Shown: one piece after another, positions 21,612 to 32,940 of the stretch
How the letters are laid out: every line of letters begins with the position of its first letter
Position numbering within the stretch: the first letter of the stretch is position 1
Assembly (NCBI RefSeq): GCF_037975245.1
Contig: NC_092576.1
Location: 27,727,611-27,791,610 of the forward strand
DNA length: 64,000 bases
Source of the DNA: Apostichopus japonicus
Lineage: Eukaryota; Echinodermata; Holothuroidea; Aspidochirotida; Stichopodidae
Reading direction: 5' to 3'
The notes under the pieces: generated by a model
Seen by the model: only the letters and a program-made list of their open reading frames with translations
Database searches by the model: none
What the model was told of the DNA's origin: nothing
Translations under genes and position numbers: made by a program

Positions 21612-24600
21612 GTAAACATTAGTTAGTCACGAATGGCAAAAATCTAGTCACAGTGACTAGAGTTAGCTAGTTATTACCAATTCGTTAGTAGCAGACCAAT
21701 TTGCATGGTCGTTCGACTAACATAAATTAGTCACATAAATTTGTATGAAATTTTTTGACACTCACTAAGCATGTCATGTATGTAAGCGTGACGAGAATGT
21801 TCTAGTCTTCTGTTTGTTTACTTTCTATAACCTTCAGCTTTGACCAATGGCGTCATTATTTTTATCCAATCATCGTACCGTAGAATACCGTGTGCGCAGC
21901 TGATCAGAGATCAAAAATTCAGACGACGGCCGGCCGGCGATTACATATATACTGTATGCACGTACGTGGTACGTCGTACGTCGTGCTTGCGGCCATTGCC
22001 TAACTGCAGATAGAACAAGGCTATCAACAAAATGAGAAGATTCTTAATCATTTAGCAAACTGTCAGAAACAGTTTCAAAATGTCGTCAGTTACGTAAGTT
22101 CAATCACAACTGAAATTCTGATAAATAATAATTGACACAATTGACATAATGTTCAAGGAAGGTTTGAATATCCGCGATATGTTTGGCTGGAAAGTATGGG
22201 TAAAATTATAACGTTAGGCCTTAGTAAGCAAAACTGTTGCTAACGCTAGGACGAAGCTAGGCTAGGAGTTTAGTCTACCTGGTGTAGCCCACATGCGCTC
22301 GTAGATGTATAGTAATATAGTATCAGTAATACACACTTCTATGACATATTTTATATAAATGTGTATTATTAGCTGGTATACTAGGCCTATATTTTTAGTA
22401 TAATGTTAAGAACGCCTGTGGTGTAGGCTAGCATACGTCAAGTTTCTAGACACTTCGTCGACCACCAACCCCGTCTGCATTTCGTGCACTCTGAACTGAA
22501 GATCTTCGGAGTGGGACTTACCTTCTGCTCTTGTAGGCTAAAGTACATGGTACTCATATTTTAGGATATTTTTGCTAAACTTGGAAGAACCTGGTGTTTA
22601 ACTAAGGACAAAAACTCAGTTTCAATGCATGAAATACCCATAATGTTGTTAGCTTAGGCCTAGGCCTCAGGTTCATAGTGGCGCTATGTTAGTATCCTAC
22701 TTCCTACTCCTAGACCAAGTCTACACCAGCTGTAGCAATGTTGTAGGGTTCTGTATCCTAAGTGGAGTGGCTGCTGAGTGCTAATACCCTGGACAGAGAA
22801 TGTTTTGAGTCTTATTTAGCAAATAATCCACAAAGGTATGCATTTTCTGCTCCTGCATATCTGCATCAAGGGGTTTTGAGCCTACTCAGCCTATCATTAA
22901 TTTTCTGTTGTTTGTCTATTTGCAGAGAAAGTTGATGTGCCAAGTCCTCAGCATTCACAGCTATATACTTTGAATGGCTGTGGTATCAATGGACTCAACT
23001 GGTTAGATGAGGTAACAACAAATTCCAAACAACTCTGACAGCAGAAATAGATATCCTGATACTTCCATGGGAGATCTACTGTAGTAACTATAGGAACCAG
23101 TGCTTGCCACCCATGGAGATTAAGGTAATTTGACGAGCAACAAATTTGAATGTTTTATCACAAATTATGCCCCCTATCTATCTCTTGTCCCCTGTACCTG
23201 TCTTTAATACAGTGTAACAACCTATGCATAAACCTTTAAATGGACTGGATATGTTATTGAGGTGAACTGTGTACCTAGATAGCATTTCAGTAAGCTTTCC
23301 TTTAGACTAAGTACATACTGTTATAGTTAGGCTGTGGTTTACAAATCCCAATGATCCAGTTTTGGCAAAGAACACCTTCAATTTTATTCTCTTATTCTGA
23401 GTAACTTAACAGTTGCACTGGAGTGACAGGCATCAGTTTCACATGTTCCAAACAGATCAGGAATACATTGGGGTATGTCCTGTAGGTCAGTTTGGGAGGA
23501 ATCAGCTTAGCTAAACAAAAGTAGTTTTCATCACATTTCAGAGCCAGAGACGAAAAAAGCCCTCCCCGCTGACCCTTCTCTGGATGATGTTTCTGCAGTA
23601 TGGCAAGCCAGACCAAGTGGACTGTGATCCGGATACCAATAAAACCTGCAAGAATCATAAATGCACCCAACTTGGTCAAGCTTATCAAAATTGGTGACTA
23701 GAAATGTTGCTGCAGACGTAGACCTGGTTAATGCTTAACCAGTATTGCTTATATGTGTATTTACACACTGCACAGTGCATACTGAAATCTCCGAAAAGAC
23801 ATCTTTATGGACAAAACATGATAATTGCAGAGAATTCTGTTGTGGTTTATATTGTAACGACTATAAAAAGTATCATTTTGGTATGAAAAAAATTCATCTC
23901 TCACTTAAGGTTGCATACTCCTATTAGAGTCTATATCCATTCCCTCGATTGTTCTCCTTCAGGAAAAGTGCCAAAAAGCAGCGGGAGAATAATCTTTTTT
24001 TGACCTGTTATTAATCATAATTTAGTTTTTAGTGGCTTGCATGTTGAAGAGCATATATGGAAGTACATATGGTGGGTACATTGGGTCAATTGAGGCAGTT
24101 TTAGACCCCTTTAGGCTTCACAGGAGCAGCGTAGGAAAATTGTTTACCACTGAGTGAAGAGGTTTGTTTACAAGTGACAAAAACTTCCGGGTCGAATAAC
24201 AAAATATCTACATGGTCATGATACAGAAAATTGTAAGGGCTTTGAAAGGCCAACTTGTCAGCTATCCGGTGATAGGTAGCATTCAGCTAGTGAAAACTTC
24301 TATCTAGACTTAGAGACCACATTACTTTTGTGATTTAGTGTGTAAGTCAATGGGGCTTGTAATAGGCGTATGCTACCTTAAATATAAGGAACAATCTGTG
24401 ATATACAGTGCGCATTATGCAATCAGTGAAATAACCACAGTACGTAAAGACATAGAGAAGTTGTGGCGGAATGGTTAGGGCACTGAACACGTGATTGCAT
24501 GATCGTGGGTTCATGTACCAACCTGGTCCATAAGTATGTATCTGTAATGAAGACACTTTAATCTCAATTGCCTCTGTTTACCCAGGTGTATAGGGTACCC

Positions 24601-26432
24601 TGGGAGGTATAACATTTGCACCGCTTTATGGCTGCAATGATATGGGATGTCCCCTGGGGAACATGTAGCTGTATCTCAGCATAGTGACCATAGATAGTGT
24701 TCCGTAAATACTGTGCTAATGTTGCAATATAAATGGCTAATTTACATTACATTTACAGAGTGCGGCTAGCACAAATGTTACATACTTAACCAAATGTCTT
24801 TAGGCCTTTGTTACTTTGCCAAATCTGTATGTCAAAAGTGAAAAAGGAAGGATATTTTTTGGTGTAATGCAAAGAGATAGTTCACTTGAGTATTCATCAT
24901 TAATTTATAGAAAAACTGTGGTGAGTCATAAACCAAACTTATGACAAATAATTTCTCAGCAGAAATTGTAACATATACGTACACATAATACTGCACACCG
25001 GTTATATTAAATAATGTACACCGGTCATACTACTAGCATGCTATATATATTGCATGCCTAAGCCCCACATAAGTGTAGTGTATAAGATCATTGTTTGTGT
25101 ACTTGCGCACACCTTGGGGATCAAGCAAAGTTCAGATTATCAGCAAATGATGTTCGATATATCGGGCAAGTCTTTAACATGGACTTCAGTGTACTTGGCA
25201 AAAATTACAATCATTACATTAAATGAGGTTAGTGTGATTGAATGTGGGGACCTCATTTAAAATGTACCCCAAAAATTGACCTAAAAGGTAAGTTTCTACC
25301 ATTCAAGACATAGCTTATAGTTTGTGAAAAAGTACTTCTAGAAATATTTTAACTACTTTGTTTTCTGTTCCACCCTAATGTTGCTTCAAGGATAATAACA
25401 TATTCAACTTACATGTTCTGCATTAATATTGTACCATCACATCCATGGTCAGAAACTCATAATAATATCACTCCCAACTTCCTAATTCGAGATGATGATT
25501 ATAAGGATATTTTCGGGCCCTTTTTAACAGCTAAGGTCATAAAGAGCTACTCAAGGCCTTTTTATACCATTTGATTTGACATGGGGTATTATTTTTAAAA
25601 ATAAATTTATAAATATGATTTATTATTTTGTGTATATTAAATATATGTTATGTATATTTATATTTAAATATTAATTAAGATAATTTATTTAGCTAAACTT
25701 CTATTTTTGTATTTGAGCTGTGTACTTGCATTTTTTCCCTTTTTCTGTCTTTCCACATCTCTTCCATGCTGCTATTTTGATGAAACTGATGGAGCCCATA
25801 ATGATGCATGGTCAGTGGACAATGAGGGTCTTTAAGAAATTGTATAGGTATAGGTCATCAGGGGTTCTAATTGTTTGAAAACTGTTGAACACTTCCAACT
25901 TAATGGCTTAGGAGCATTTCAAAGTAATACCATAAGTATTCTCAAGATGTTTTGTCAGAAAAGATTTTGACAATTTTGTAAAAATAAGTTTTCCCAATTG
26001 TCCCATAAACATTTATTTTAGTTTTAACTGTTCTTTAACCTTTAGTGTTTGTTATTGTTCTTTATGAAATGACTTTTAAATGAAATGCTTATTTGTTACA
26101 TTTTGCATTAATACTGAATGTTAATAAAAATTACCATGAAACTTACAATGTGTGTCACTATCTCATTTCTTAACTAAAAAGTACTTAATCTTAAACTAGT
26201 CTTGTGACTTAAATAAGTAGTCACAGTTGCAATGAATAATATTTTTGGTCACTGGACTAAGCTTTGGTCGATAGAGGCATCGTAGAAGGACTAATTTTAA
26301 TTAGTCAGAAAACTCGATATAATTAGTCACAAAACTAAGGTTATATAGTCAAATGACTAGAAGAAACTGGTCGATAGAGACATCGTTGTGACTAATTTTT
26401 TTTAGTCATATTGACTAACTATTGTTTACAGT
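21612..26432. mobile_element. 4.8-kb region bounded by inverted repeats with TAGTCA subterminal repeats
   Basis: The left end GTAAACATTAGTTAGTCA (21612-21629) and the right end, read inverted, GTAAACAATAGTTAGTCA match at 17 of 18 positions. TTAGTCAC or its complement is repeated many times within the first 150 and last 250 bp, like transposon subterminal repeats. No clear transposase frame was found. An exon-like block (22926-23010) with a CAG before it and GTAACA after it, and an AATAAA near 26122, suggest it may carry a transcribed unit. A 98-residue minus frame at 23392-23688 has no known motif. It fills nearly all the spacer between duplication copies A and B. Confidence 0.55.
24459..24735 (+). 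mobile_element. tRNA-derived SINE (family of 42783)
   Basis: The 5' end resembles a tRNA promoter: A-box-like 'tggcggaatggttagggcac' and B-box-like 'gggttcatgtacc' about 35 bp later. The downstream body shares with 42783-43165 the order 'attgcctctgtttaccc', 'aggtgtata', 'tatggctgca' and 'gtcccctgggga'. It lies inside the 4.8-kb inverted-repeat region. Confidence 0.7.
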
Positions 26433-26726
26433 GTTTGGTTGTAGTACACAATGACATATCTTAGTGTATTCATGGTATAAAAATAATGACCGCGTTTTGA
26501 ATCTTTAAACTGAGGCATAGAGGGAGGTGGGGAGAGAGAGGTGGAGAGAGGGTGGAGGTGGAGAGAGAAAGACGAGGAGGCCAAGAAACAAATACTACTA
26601 ATTAAACAGTGTTAGAAATGTAATTTTTCAAACAAAGAAACAAAGAAACATGAACAAACACAATATAAATGTTTTCCTTTATGTATCTACGTATTCAAGA
26701 AGATAGGCTAAGTGTTTTAATACTTT

Positions 26727-28118
26727 CTATTCAATTCTGACCGAAAAGAATAGGAACATAACAAAACATACAGCAAAATATAAATGGCCTGATGAACCGT
26801 TATTATAGTGTGCGTCGTTTGCCAAGCTCTCTGCGCAGGGAATAAACGGTAAAGCTTTCACATCTATACCACGATATTCAATCGGATTATCGCAAAACAT
26901 TTCATATCGAAAATATCGATTTTTCAAGATCCAGGTCTTAAGGAATATAATGTTGCAATCGCAAAACCAAGGATTATCACGCAAATCGATGCCGAAGTCC
27001 CCGACAGGGTCAAATATCCCCTCGGGTAATCTGGTCAAATTGTTTCCTTGCAGATCAAGCAGGTCAAGACTATTTAGTCCTTGGAGGGACGAAATGTCTA
27101 GCGAAACTATCCAATTATGTGATAAAGAAACGGTAGCTAAGCGATCGTTACTTACGAAAGCATTTTTCGGCACATACGTGATTTTGTTCGCGCGTAACGA
27201 TAACAAACGCAGGTCAGGCAAATGCAGTAGTAGTTGCGTAGGAATTTCACTTAATGAATTATTGCGCAAAATCAAAAGCTCTAAATGATGTGGTTCACTT
27301 CCAAACAGCAAATCATCTACTTCAAGTATGGTGTTATCACGAGCAGAGAAAGAGTTAAGGTTTCTAAAAGCACAGAATGCATTTTTGTCTAAACGATTAA
27401 GCCTGTTGAAGTTGAAGGAGATGACTCTCAGCGAACTTGAAGAAAAGCATGATTCACTAACCGTTAATATTATGTTGGACATAACATTCTCGTGGAGATG
27501 TAGACTCGTTAAGTTGGTAAGTGAACCATGTATAAGTTCATCCAAAGGAAAATCGCTTAAGATATTACCAAACAGTTGTAACTCTCTTAACTGTTCTAAC
27601 CCTCTGAATGAGTCAGGTGTGGTTGTATGTATCTTGTTGTACGCCAAGGACAGAGAGAGAAGTTTCATGTTCATGTGGAAAGCGAACGGTGGCACAGACA
27701 CGATTTGATTCCAACCTAAGTAAACACTATCCAGATCTTCTAGAACTTGCAGCAATTCCATCGGAATCCTTGTCAAATTGTTGTGCGTTAGACTCAGATA
27801 GGAGATGTGTGAATTGTTTCCAACGAGCGATTCATTCACAGCCCAAATTTGATTGTGGGGAAGGTTCAACGAGAGAAGCCTGGGCATATATGGAAGGACA
27901 ATCTGTCCTGACTGAAGACTTGGAATGTCCGTATTAGACACTAAAAGCAAGCTTGGCCAAGAATAGGATTGGCTTATCGGAAAGATAGTAGTGATGTTGT
28001 CTCTGTCTCCGTCACAGAAGATACTACCGTAAGTGCACCGACAGTTTTGCGGACAAGGTTCCCCCTGGACACTGGACGCGAGGATCAGTAAAGATATCTG
28101 TATGTTTAACGTCTCCAT
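26727..28118 (-). CDS. LRR surface protein, copy B
   Basis: 463 residues, single exon, about 94% identical by eye to copy A over the shared length. It has the same signal peptide, N-terminal cysteine cap, about 12 LRRs, C-terminal cap (NPWFCDC ...) and hydrophobic C-terminus. It lacks an in-frame 18-codon Thr/Ser/Val-rich stalk found in copy A between the last cap cysteine and ESLAND. Substitutions fall in LRR residues (for example VNL/VYL, YAR/SAR, TIHEV/TILEV) and in the C-terminal cap (LRSQ/LKNR). An upstream in-frame ATG at 28181 is also possible. It lies head-to-head with CTBS, 4.7 kb apart. Both copies look intact, so both may be expressed. Probable extracellular recognition or adhesion protein. 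Confidence 0.85.
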   Translation of the reverse strand: METLNIQISLLILASSVQGEPCPQNCRCTYGSIFCDGDRDNITTIFPISQSYSWPSLLLVSNTDIPSLQSGQIVLPYMPRLLSLNLPHNQIWAVNESLVGNNSHISYLSLTHNNLTRIPMELLQVLEDLDSVYLGWNQIVSVPPFAFHMNMKLLSLSLAYNKIHTTTPDSFRGLEQLRELQLFGNILSDFPLDELIHGSLTNLTSLHLHENVMSNIILTVSESCFSSSSLRVISFNFNRLNRLDKNAFCAFRNLNSFSARDNTILEVDDLLFGSEPHHLELLILRNNSLSEIPTQLLLHLPDLRLLSLRANKITYVPKNAFVSNDRLATVSLSHNWIVSLDISSLQGLNSLDLLDLQGNNLTRLPEGIFDPVGDFGIDLRDNPWFCDCNIIFLKTWILKNRYFRYEMFCDNPIEYRGIDVKALPFIPCAESLANDAHYNNGSSGHLYFAVCFVMFLFFSVRIE

Positions 28119-28677
28119 GTTGTCGTTTCGCCGTGCTAGGTTGAAAAATTGATAAATTTCCAAAGGATACGAGACTATCATTTGGGCATTTTTGTTTATA
28201 CCATATACGTAAAAATCATAATAAATTCAAACGCACACAACCGTCGTGTTCATATTTCTTTTCCTACAACAATATCTGACACAAATGTCACTTATTGATG
28301 CCAAGCAAATTCAGAACGTCTACGAAAAAGTAAGAGAGAGAGCCACTGAACTGTAAATACTGTCTCTGAAATGATCTGCATGCTGCGAGTTTCATGAAAT
28401 TAATTCTTTTACATTCTCATGACTGGCCCCTAGACAGTCCTCTCTCTCTATGTTATTGCTATTGAAAGGCGAACATTGGCTATGATCACTGAAGCTAGAT
28501 TTGCTTTTAATAATTGTGAAATAGTAATCGACTTGCCAGCAAACATGATTACACCCAAAAAATAGAAAATGGGCATCAATAACTTACCTGAACGTTCTTT
28601 AGCTGGAAACGGCTGACTTGATAAAGACGGTACGAGTGTCAATAACTTGAATGAAGCAATGTATATTGAGACGGGTT

Positions 28678-28706
28678 TATATATATATATATATATAAAT
28701 ATATAA

Positions 28707-28740
<34 letters not shown>

Positions 28741-28742
28741 TC
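28678..28742. repeat. TA-rich microsatellite, copy B
   Basis: (TA)n interrupted by three AAATA units, at the position of 13461-13528 in copy A. Confidence 0.95.
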
Positions 28743-29194
28743 TTATACATACATATACATACATTTCAATGAATGTCCTCAAGCATTTAAGTCGGTATAA
28801 ATCGTTAGTGAGTGTCATAAAAAAAAATTAAATACAGGAAGCTTTTACGAAAAAAAATAAGTTGCAATTTAAGAATCCAAATTTGTATTGAGAGTGGTAA
28901 TTTATTCGTTGGTGAATATTAATTATTGTCCACAAACTTTTACGACAGTATAAATTCACGCAGGATGAATTTATAATGTGTTCATATAACTTTTACGACG
29001 GTATGACTTAATACTGGAAGTCAGCAACAAAACATAAAAACCAAAAACATTATCTATTAGTTTGTTAATGTTAATGAGTGTCACCACACTTTCACGACTG
29101 TATAAATTAACGCAGTAAGCTTTTATAAATTACAATTTTTTTACCTTCTAATAGCGATTTATATTTGACATTTTATTTTGTTAGGGTTTGGGTA

Positions 29195-29370
29195 TTTCAA
29201 GGCATTGAAGACTTGCCCACACCGCGTGCCGCGCTATGAAATAGTTAACTTTCCGTTGCTTGCAAGTGAAGTTTTCTTCTTGTCGCTACAAAATGCAGAC
29301 AGCAATGAAACGTGATACCGTGTTATCTTTAGCTGGACCTGCGATGTCCATCGCTGCTATGTACACTGTG
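29195..29370 (+). mobile_element. TTAA MITE, truncated at a deletion junction
   Basis: Matches the first half of 13969-14336 up to 'tgtacactgtgt', then jumps directly to sequence equivalent to 17277. The missing half shows that copy B lost DNA here rather than copy A gaining it. Confidence 0.8.
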
Positions 29371-29374
29371 TCAT

Positions 29375-30443
29375 GTAATCATGTATTTATTTGTCTTTAC
29401 GGTCGGTATGGATGAATATATGAGACCAATGCTGTATTCTATTGAAAGGTGTGATTATTGCATATTGTTTGTAACTAATGTCCATCTTCGTGGCGTACCA
29501 GAAAAACGCATGTTTGCGTCGTAGGGATGGCGCTATTGCTTTTTCCCCTCTAGTAGCATAGTGTATATGTAACTGCTTTGCGCCATAATGGCACAAGATC
29601 CACCGTCAATTGAGAATTTCCCCTGAAATCACGCTAGAAACATGGTAGAAGGCACAGGAATGGTATGGGAACGATAAGGTGACATCGAATTGTTAAACAG
29701 TTCACTTCTTTAAAGTACAACTGTTCTGCAAAGCAAAGCATTTTAGAACAAAAAGGCACTGGTTCCTTCTTGACCATTGGCTTTACGAGAATTAATTGCT
29801 TTCAATAACTTAATATCAAAATCTTGGGATTAATTACAGAATATCAAATTCTAATCCCGCTGATACTTTGGAAGATATATCATACGACTTAACATTTTCC
29901 ACATAACGTGTGGAGTTGAACACATTTTCGTCATTGTAGGCTACTGTGAAGGGATTGAGGTAAAAAAAAAACAATGTTAAATTTATTAGAGTGTCTGATA
30001 TTTCTTTCTCATTCATAATTAACACATGTTGGGGGTCTGTTTATTCTTTATAGTTTCGTATTATTTGACTGTACGTTTGTGAGGATTTCCCAAATTGCTT
30101 TGTGTTTCCGTTGCACACTCTTGTTTGGCTTTCCATGCAGAATAAGTGCGGTGACCTTGTTCCTGCAAAGTCGATACATATGTGGATCGTTTCTCTTCGT
30201 TTTATCTCGCATTTATGTTTTGTATTGCTTTGTGAATATCACTGTTCAAACCAGTTCGGCTAAAAGTCCCTTTTGACTCTTTTCTTTCTTATTGGAGCAT
30301 GTTTTTCCAGAGCCTATTGAAACATTGAATTCCGTATGTCCAGGGCCTTGTTAGGGTTGTTTTCTTCTCGCACATGATCCAATTGACTATTCCTTAGATT
30401 CGTAGTAAACTCAGTATTTTCTATTCCCCTTACATCCCTGTAC
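29375..30443. other. Duplicated non-coding block (matches 17277-18338)
   Basis: Collinear with copy A apart from small differences and 1-2 base indels. No conserved open frame. Confidence 0.6.
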
Positions 30444-30803
30444 TTAAAGGGAGTGAAAACTCGCCCACAAAGAAACGTCTGATGACGGTAATCTGACCTA
30501 GTTTTGAATGAGATGTAACAGAAGTGTCAGACACCACCATCGATCCCAGAAAATACACACACAGCTTGCTACCGTCGGTAATTAGACACTAGTGTACAGT
30601 CAATTCATGCAGCTGCGGTCAAAACCCACAGCACAGTATACAAAGCACTCGCTGGACATCTCAGGTCCAGACAAAGATAACAAGGTATCACGTTTCATTG
30701 CTGTCTGCATTTTGTAGCGACAAGAAGAAAACTTCACTTGCAAGCAACGGAAAGTTAACTTTCTTTCAGAGGGCGACACGCGGTTTGGGGCGAGTCTTGA
30801 ATG
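30444..30803 (-). mobile_element. TTAA MITE, copy B, right end cut
   Basis: TTAA at 30444-30447 then 'agggagtgaaaactcgccc'. Collinear with 18339-18705. It stops at 'cgagtcttgaatg', where copy B loses about 0.7 kb relative to copy A. Confidence 0.8.
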
Positions 30804-31052
30804 TAATTTTTATTCATGCCTGTTTATCATTGTGTAAAATAGCACCGAGTTTTCCCAAACGTAGGCCTAGGCTATTCATGTTATTATCTGTCCTTATGTT
30901 TTATCTTTAATGCTAAAAAAAATGTGAGCTTGTTCGTGGCGTTCGGAGCGTTATAGCTAGGCCTAAGTTAATTGTTGCATGTATAGGAACAGCTGCCGGC
31001 TAAATTTTTTTATGTAGGCCTATACTCAGGCCGGTTTTCTTTATAGTATGGC

Positions 31053-31887
31053 TGTTATGGGCATGCTTTACCTCTTACACGTTCACCATTACATTTAAAC
31101 ATTACATTTACTGATGACGTCATCTCTACGTCATCGCCCTCGTAGCAGTCCACGCTAGTACCGCGTTCTGATACCAATCAGAGGTCTATACACCGTTGTT
31201 GGGGAATCATCGCCTCTCACCCCGTTCTTACAGCACGGTTCCCATTGTTTTGCCGTATTACTGCGTTTCCAGTTTATTCCTATCCTTACTATTCTGAAAG
31301 AAGGATATTCAAGTCTTTAGTGACTTTCTTTATATTATTATCTTCACTTCTTCTACGGAATGGACTTTCCTTTTCAATACCATATCCAGTGAAGTGAAGC
31401 GGAACCTGTATAACTACTACACCTGCTCTTAGATGAACTTTAATCATTTATTAATTCCGCGCCGCGCCTTTCGACGAAGTACGGTACTACTACTCTTCAT
31501 CGCTGATCATCGCAAAGGCCCAGCTCTACGGCACCATCGAGTTCATCGACTTCAGACCAGTCGTAATAGATAAGTTGTTTCTTTATATCTGGCGCCTTAA
31601 GTTAACCGTATCATTGTTATTCACTCATTTGTAACATTCACCTTTATTATCCACATCATTTGTAGAATATAGACATATTACTATTCAATATACCATTCGA
31701 AACCTCGTCCATCTTTTCTTTTATGCGTTAAACACCCTTGGAAACTCTTTCTGCCGGATACGAATTCTTTACATGTCGTTTCCGTAACAATGGCGCCGTG
31801 ACTCATTTCGTCACTTTACGCTGTATGTGTCTTTACGTAAACCACCCAGCGGCACTCGGGACTCTTACATAAACTACAATCATAACA
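31053..31887. mobile_element. LTR-like insertion specific to copy B
   Basis: Copy A lacks this sequence between 'catagtatg' and 'tggcg(g/a)cccaccc'. The inserted block begins TGTTATG and ends CATAACA, the TG...CA inverted ends of LTR retrotransposons, and has no open frame, like a solo LTR. About 55 further inserted bases follow (to 31942). No convincing target duplication was seen, so the class is tentative. Confidence 0.4.
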
Positions 31888-32573
31888 AGGCTTGCATCTC
31901 CACATCACCGCGCAGAACAGACGTCCAGTATACATAACTACAAACTGGCGACCCACCCACGGGCTCACTGGTGGTAGGTTTTCTTACACACACACCACTG
32001 ACGGCCAGAAAATAAGTCTCGACAATCGGTGCCAAAATCGGCCTCGATTTGAAGCCGCAAGTCACACATTTTCACCGCCGCAAGAACTTTAAGCTGCATG
32101 TATAGGTGATTATTGCATTTGATATGTTATCTTCCTTGAAAACAATCAAGACTTGTGTTACCATCTGACACGGATTCATGGTTCCTTTTCAACACGCACA
32201 CACGCACGGAAACTGAAAGTAGTAGTCATTGACATTTATCCTGGCGTGAAGACCTTATTATATGTAGATCCAATTGATAAGGCCTAAATATGCCTGAGAA
32301 TGTACACTTTGGCGTCTAAAAGTTAATATATTTTTCTGGGGGAAGGACCTTAGCACCCCCCCCCCCTTACCTCCTCCAGCGTGAGAGTTGGTTTGAACGA
32401 CCTCAGGGAGTCAGGGTCAATCCACACCAATTTTGCAAATCCTGTATCCACCCCTAATGAAAAAGTTATTCCTGAGCTGATGTTAGTATGTTAGTAAACC
32501 CACCCCTTCCCACTCGCCTTCATCCGTTCTCGCTTCGAGTCGCACTGAGTTGGAGTCAATATGGTAACGCATA

Positions 32574-32583
32574 CCACGTGACC
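32574..32583 (+). promoter_or_regulatory. CLEAR-like E-box upstream of CTBS
   Basis: CCACGTGACC (CACGTG at 32575-32580) lies 219 bp before the CTBS start codon, in a region conserved between both duplication copies. It matches the core of TFEB-family sites known to drive lysosomal genes. Binding is not shown by sequence alone. Confidence 0.5.
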
Positions 32584-32793
32584 TGGTTTTCAGCTCGTCA
32601 TGCCGCAACTGATGGAAATGCGTGCTAGCTTCGCATATGTTTTGTTGTTGTCCTCTGCAAACGTGGTTGGTTGAGCTACCGAGGTACGGTGTAAACACGC
32701 AGGGAGTCCCATGAAGAAGTTCATTGCAGAAGTGATCTCAGAAGTTGACTAAGCCTACTCAACTTGGAAGGAAGAGAACGACCATAATTCAGT

Positions 32794-32940
32794 ATGAAGT
32801 CCTCGTTTCGATGTTTAGTTCTTTGTGGTGTCTTTGCGACCGTCTGTTTAGTATCAGCTGTAAAGATTGTTGATAAAGTTGACTGTCCTTGTAGTAAACA
32901 AAGCCTGTGTCAGCCAGTAAACATTACATACGAGAAAGAG
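32794..32940 (+). CDS. CTBS: CTBS exon 1: start and signal peptide
   Basis: 49 codons, phase 0 at the end (CGAGAAAGAG then GT). The hydrophobic run LVLCGVFATVCLVS is the secretion signal. The DCPC and LC cysteines match the start of mature chitobiases. Confidence 0.9.

Noticed and set aside
23392-23688. 98-residue minus frame inside the 4.8-kb element
   Set aside because: Composition looks protein-like but I see no conserved motif, start context or homologous copy.
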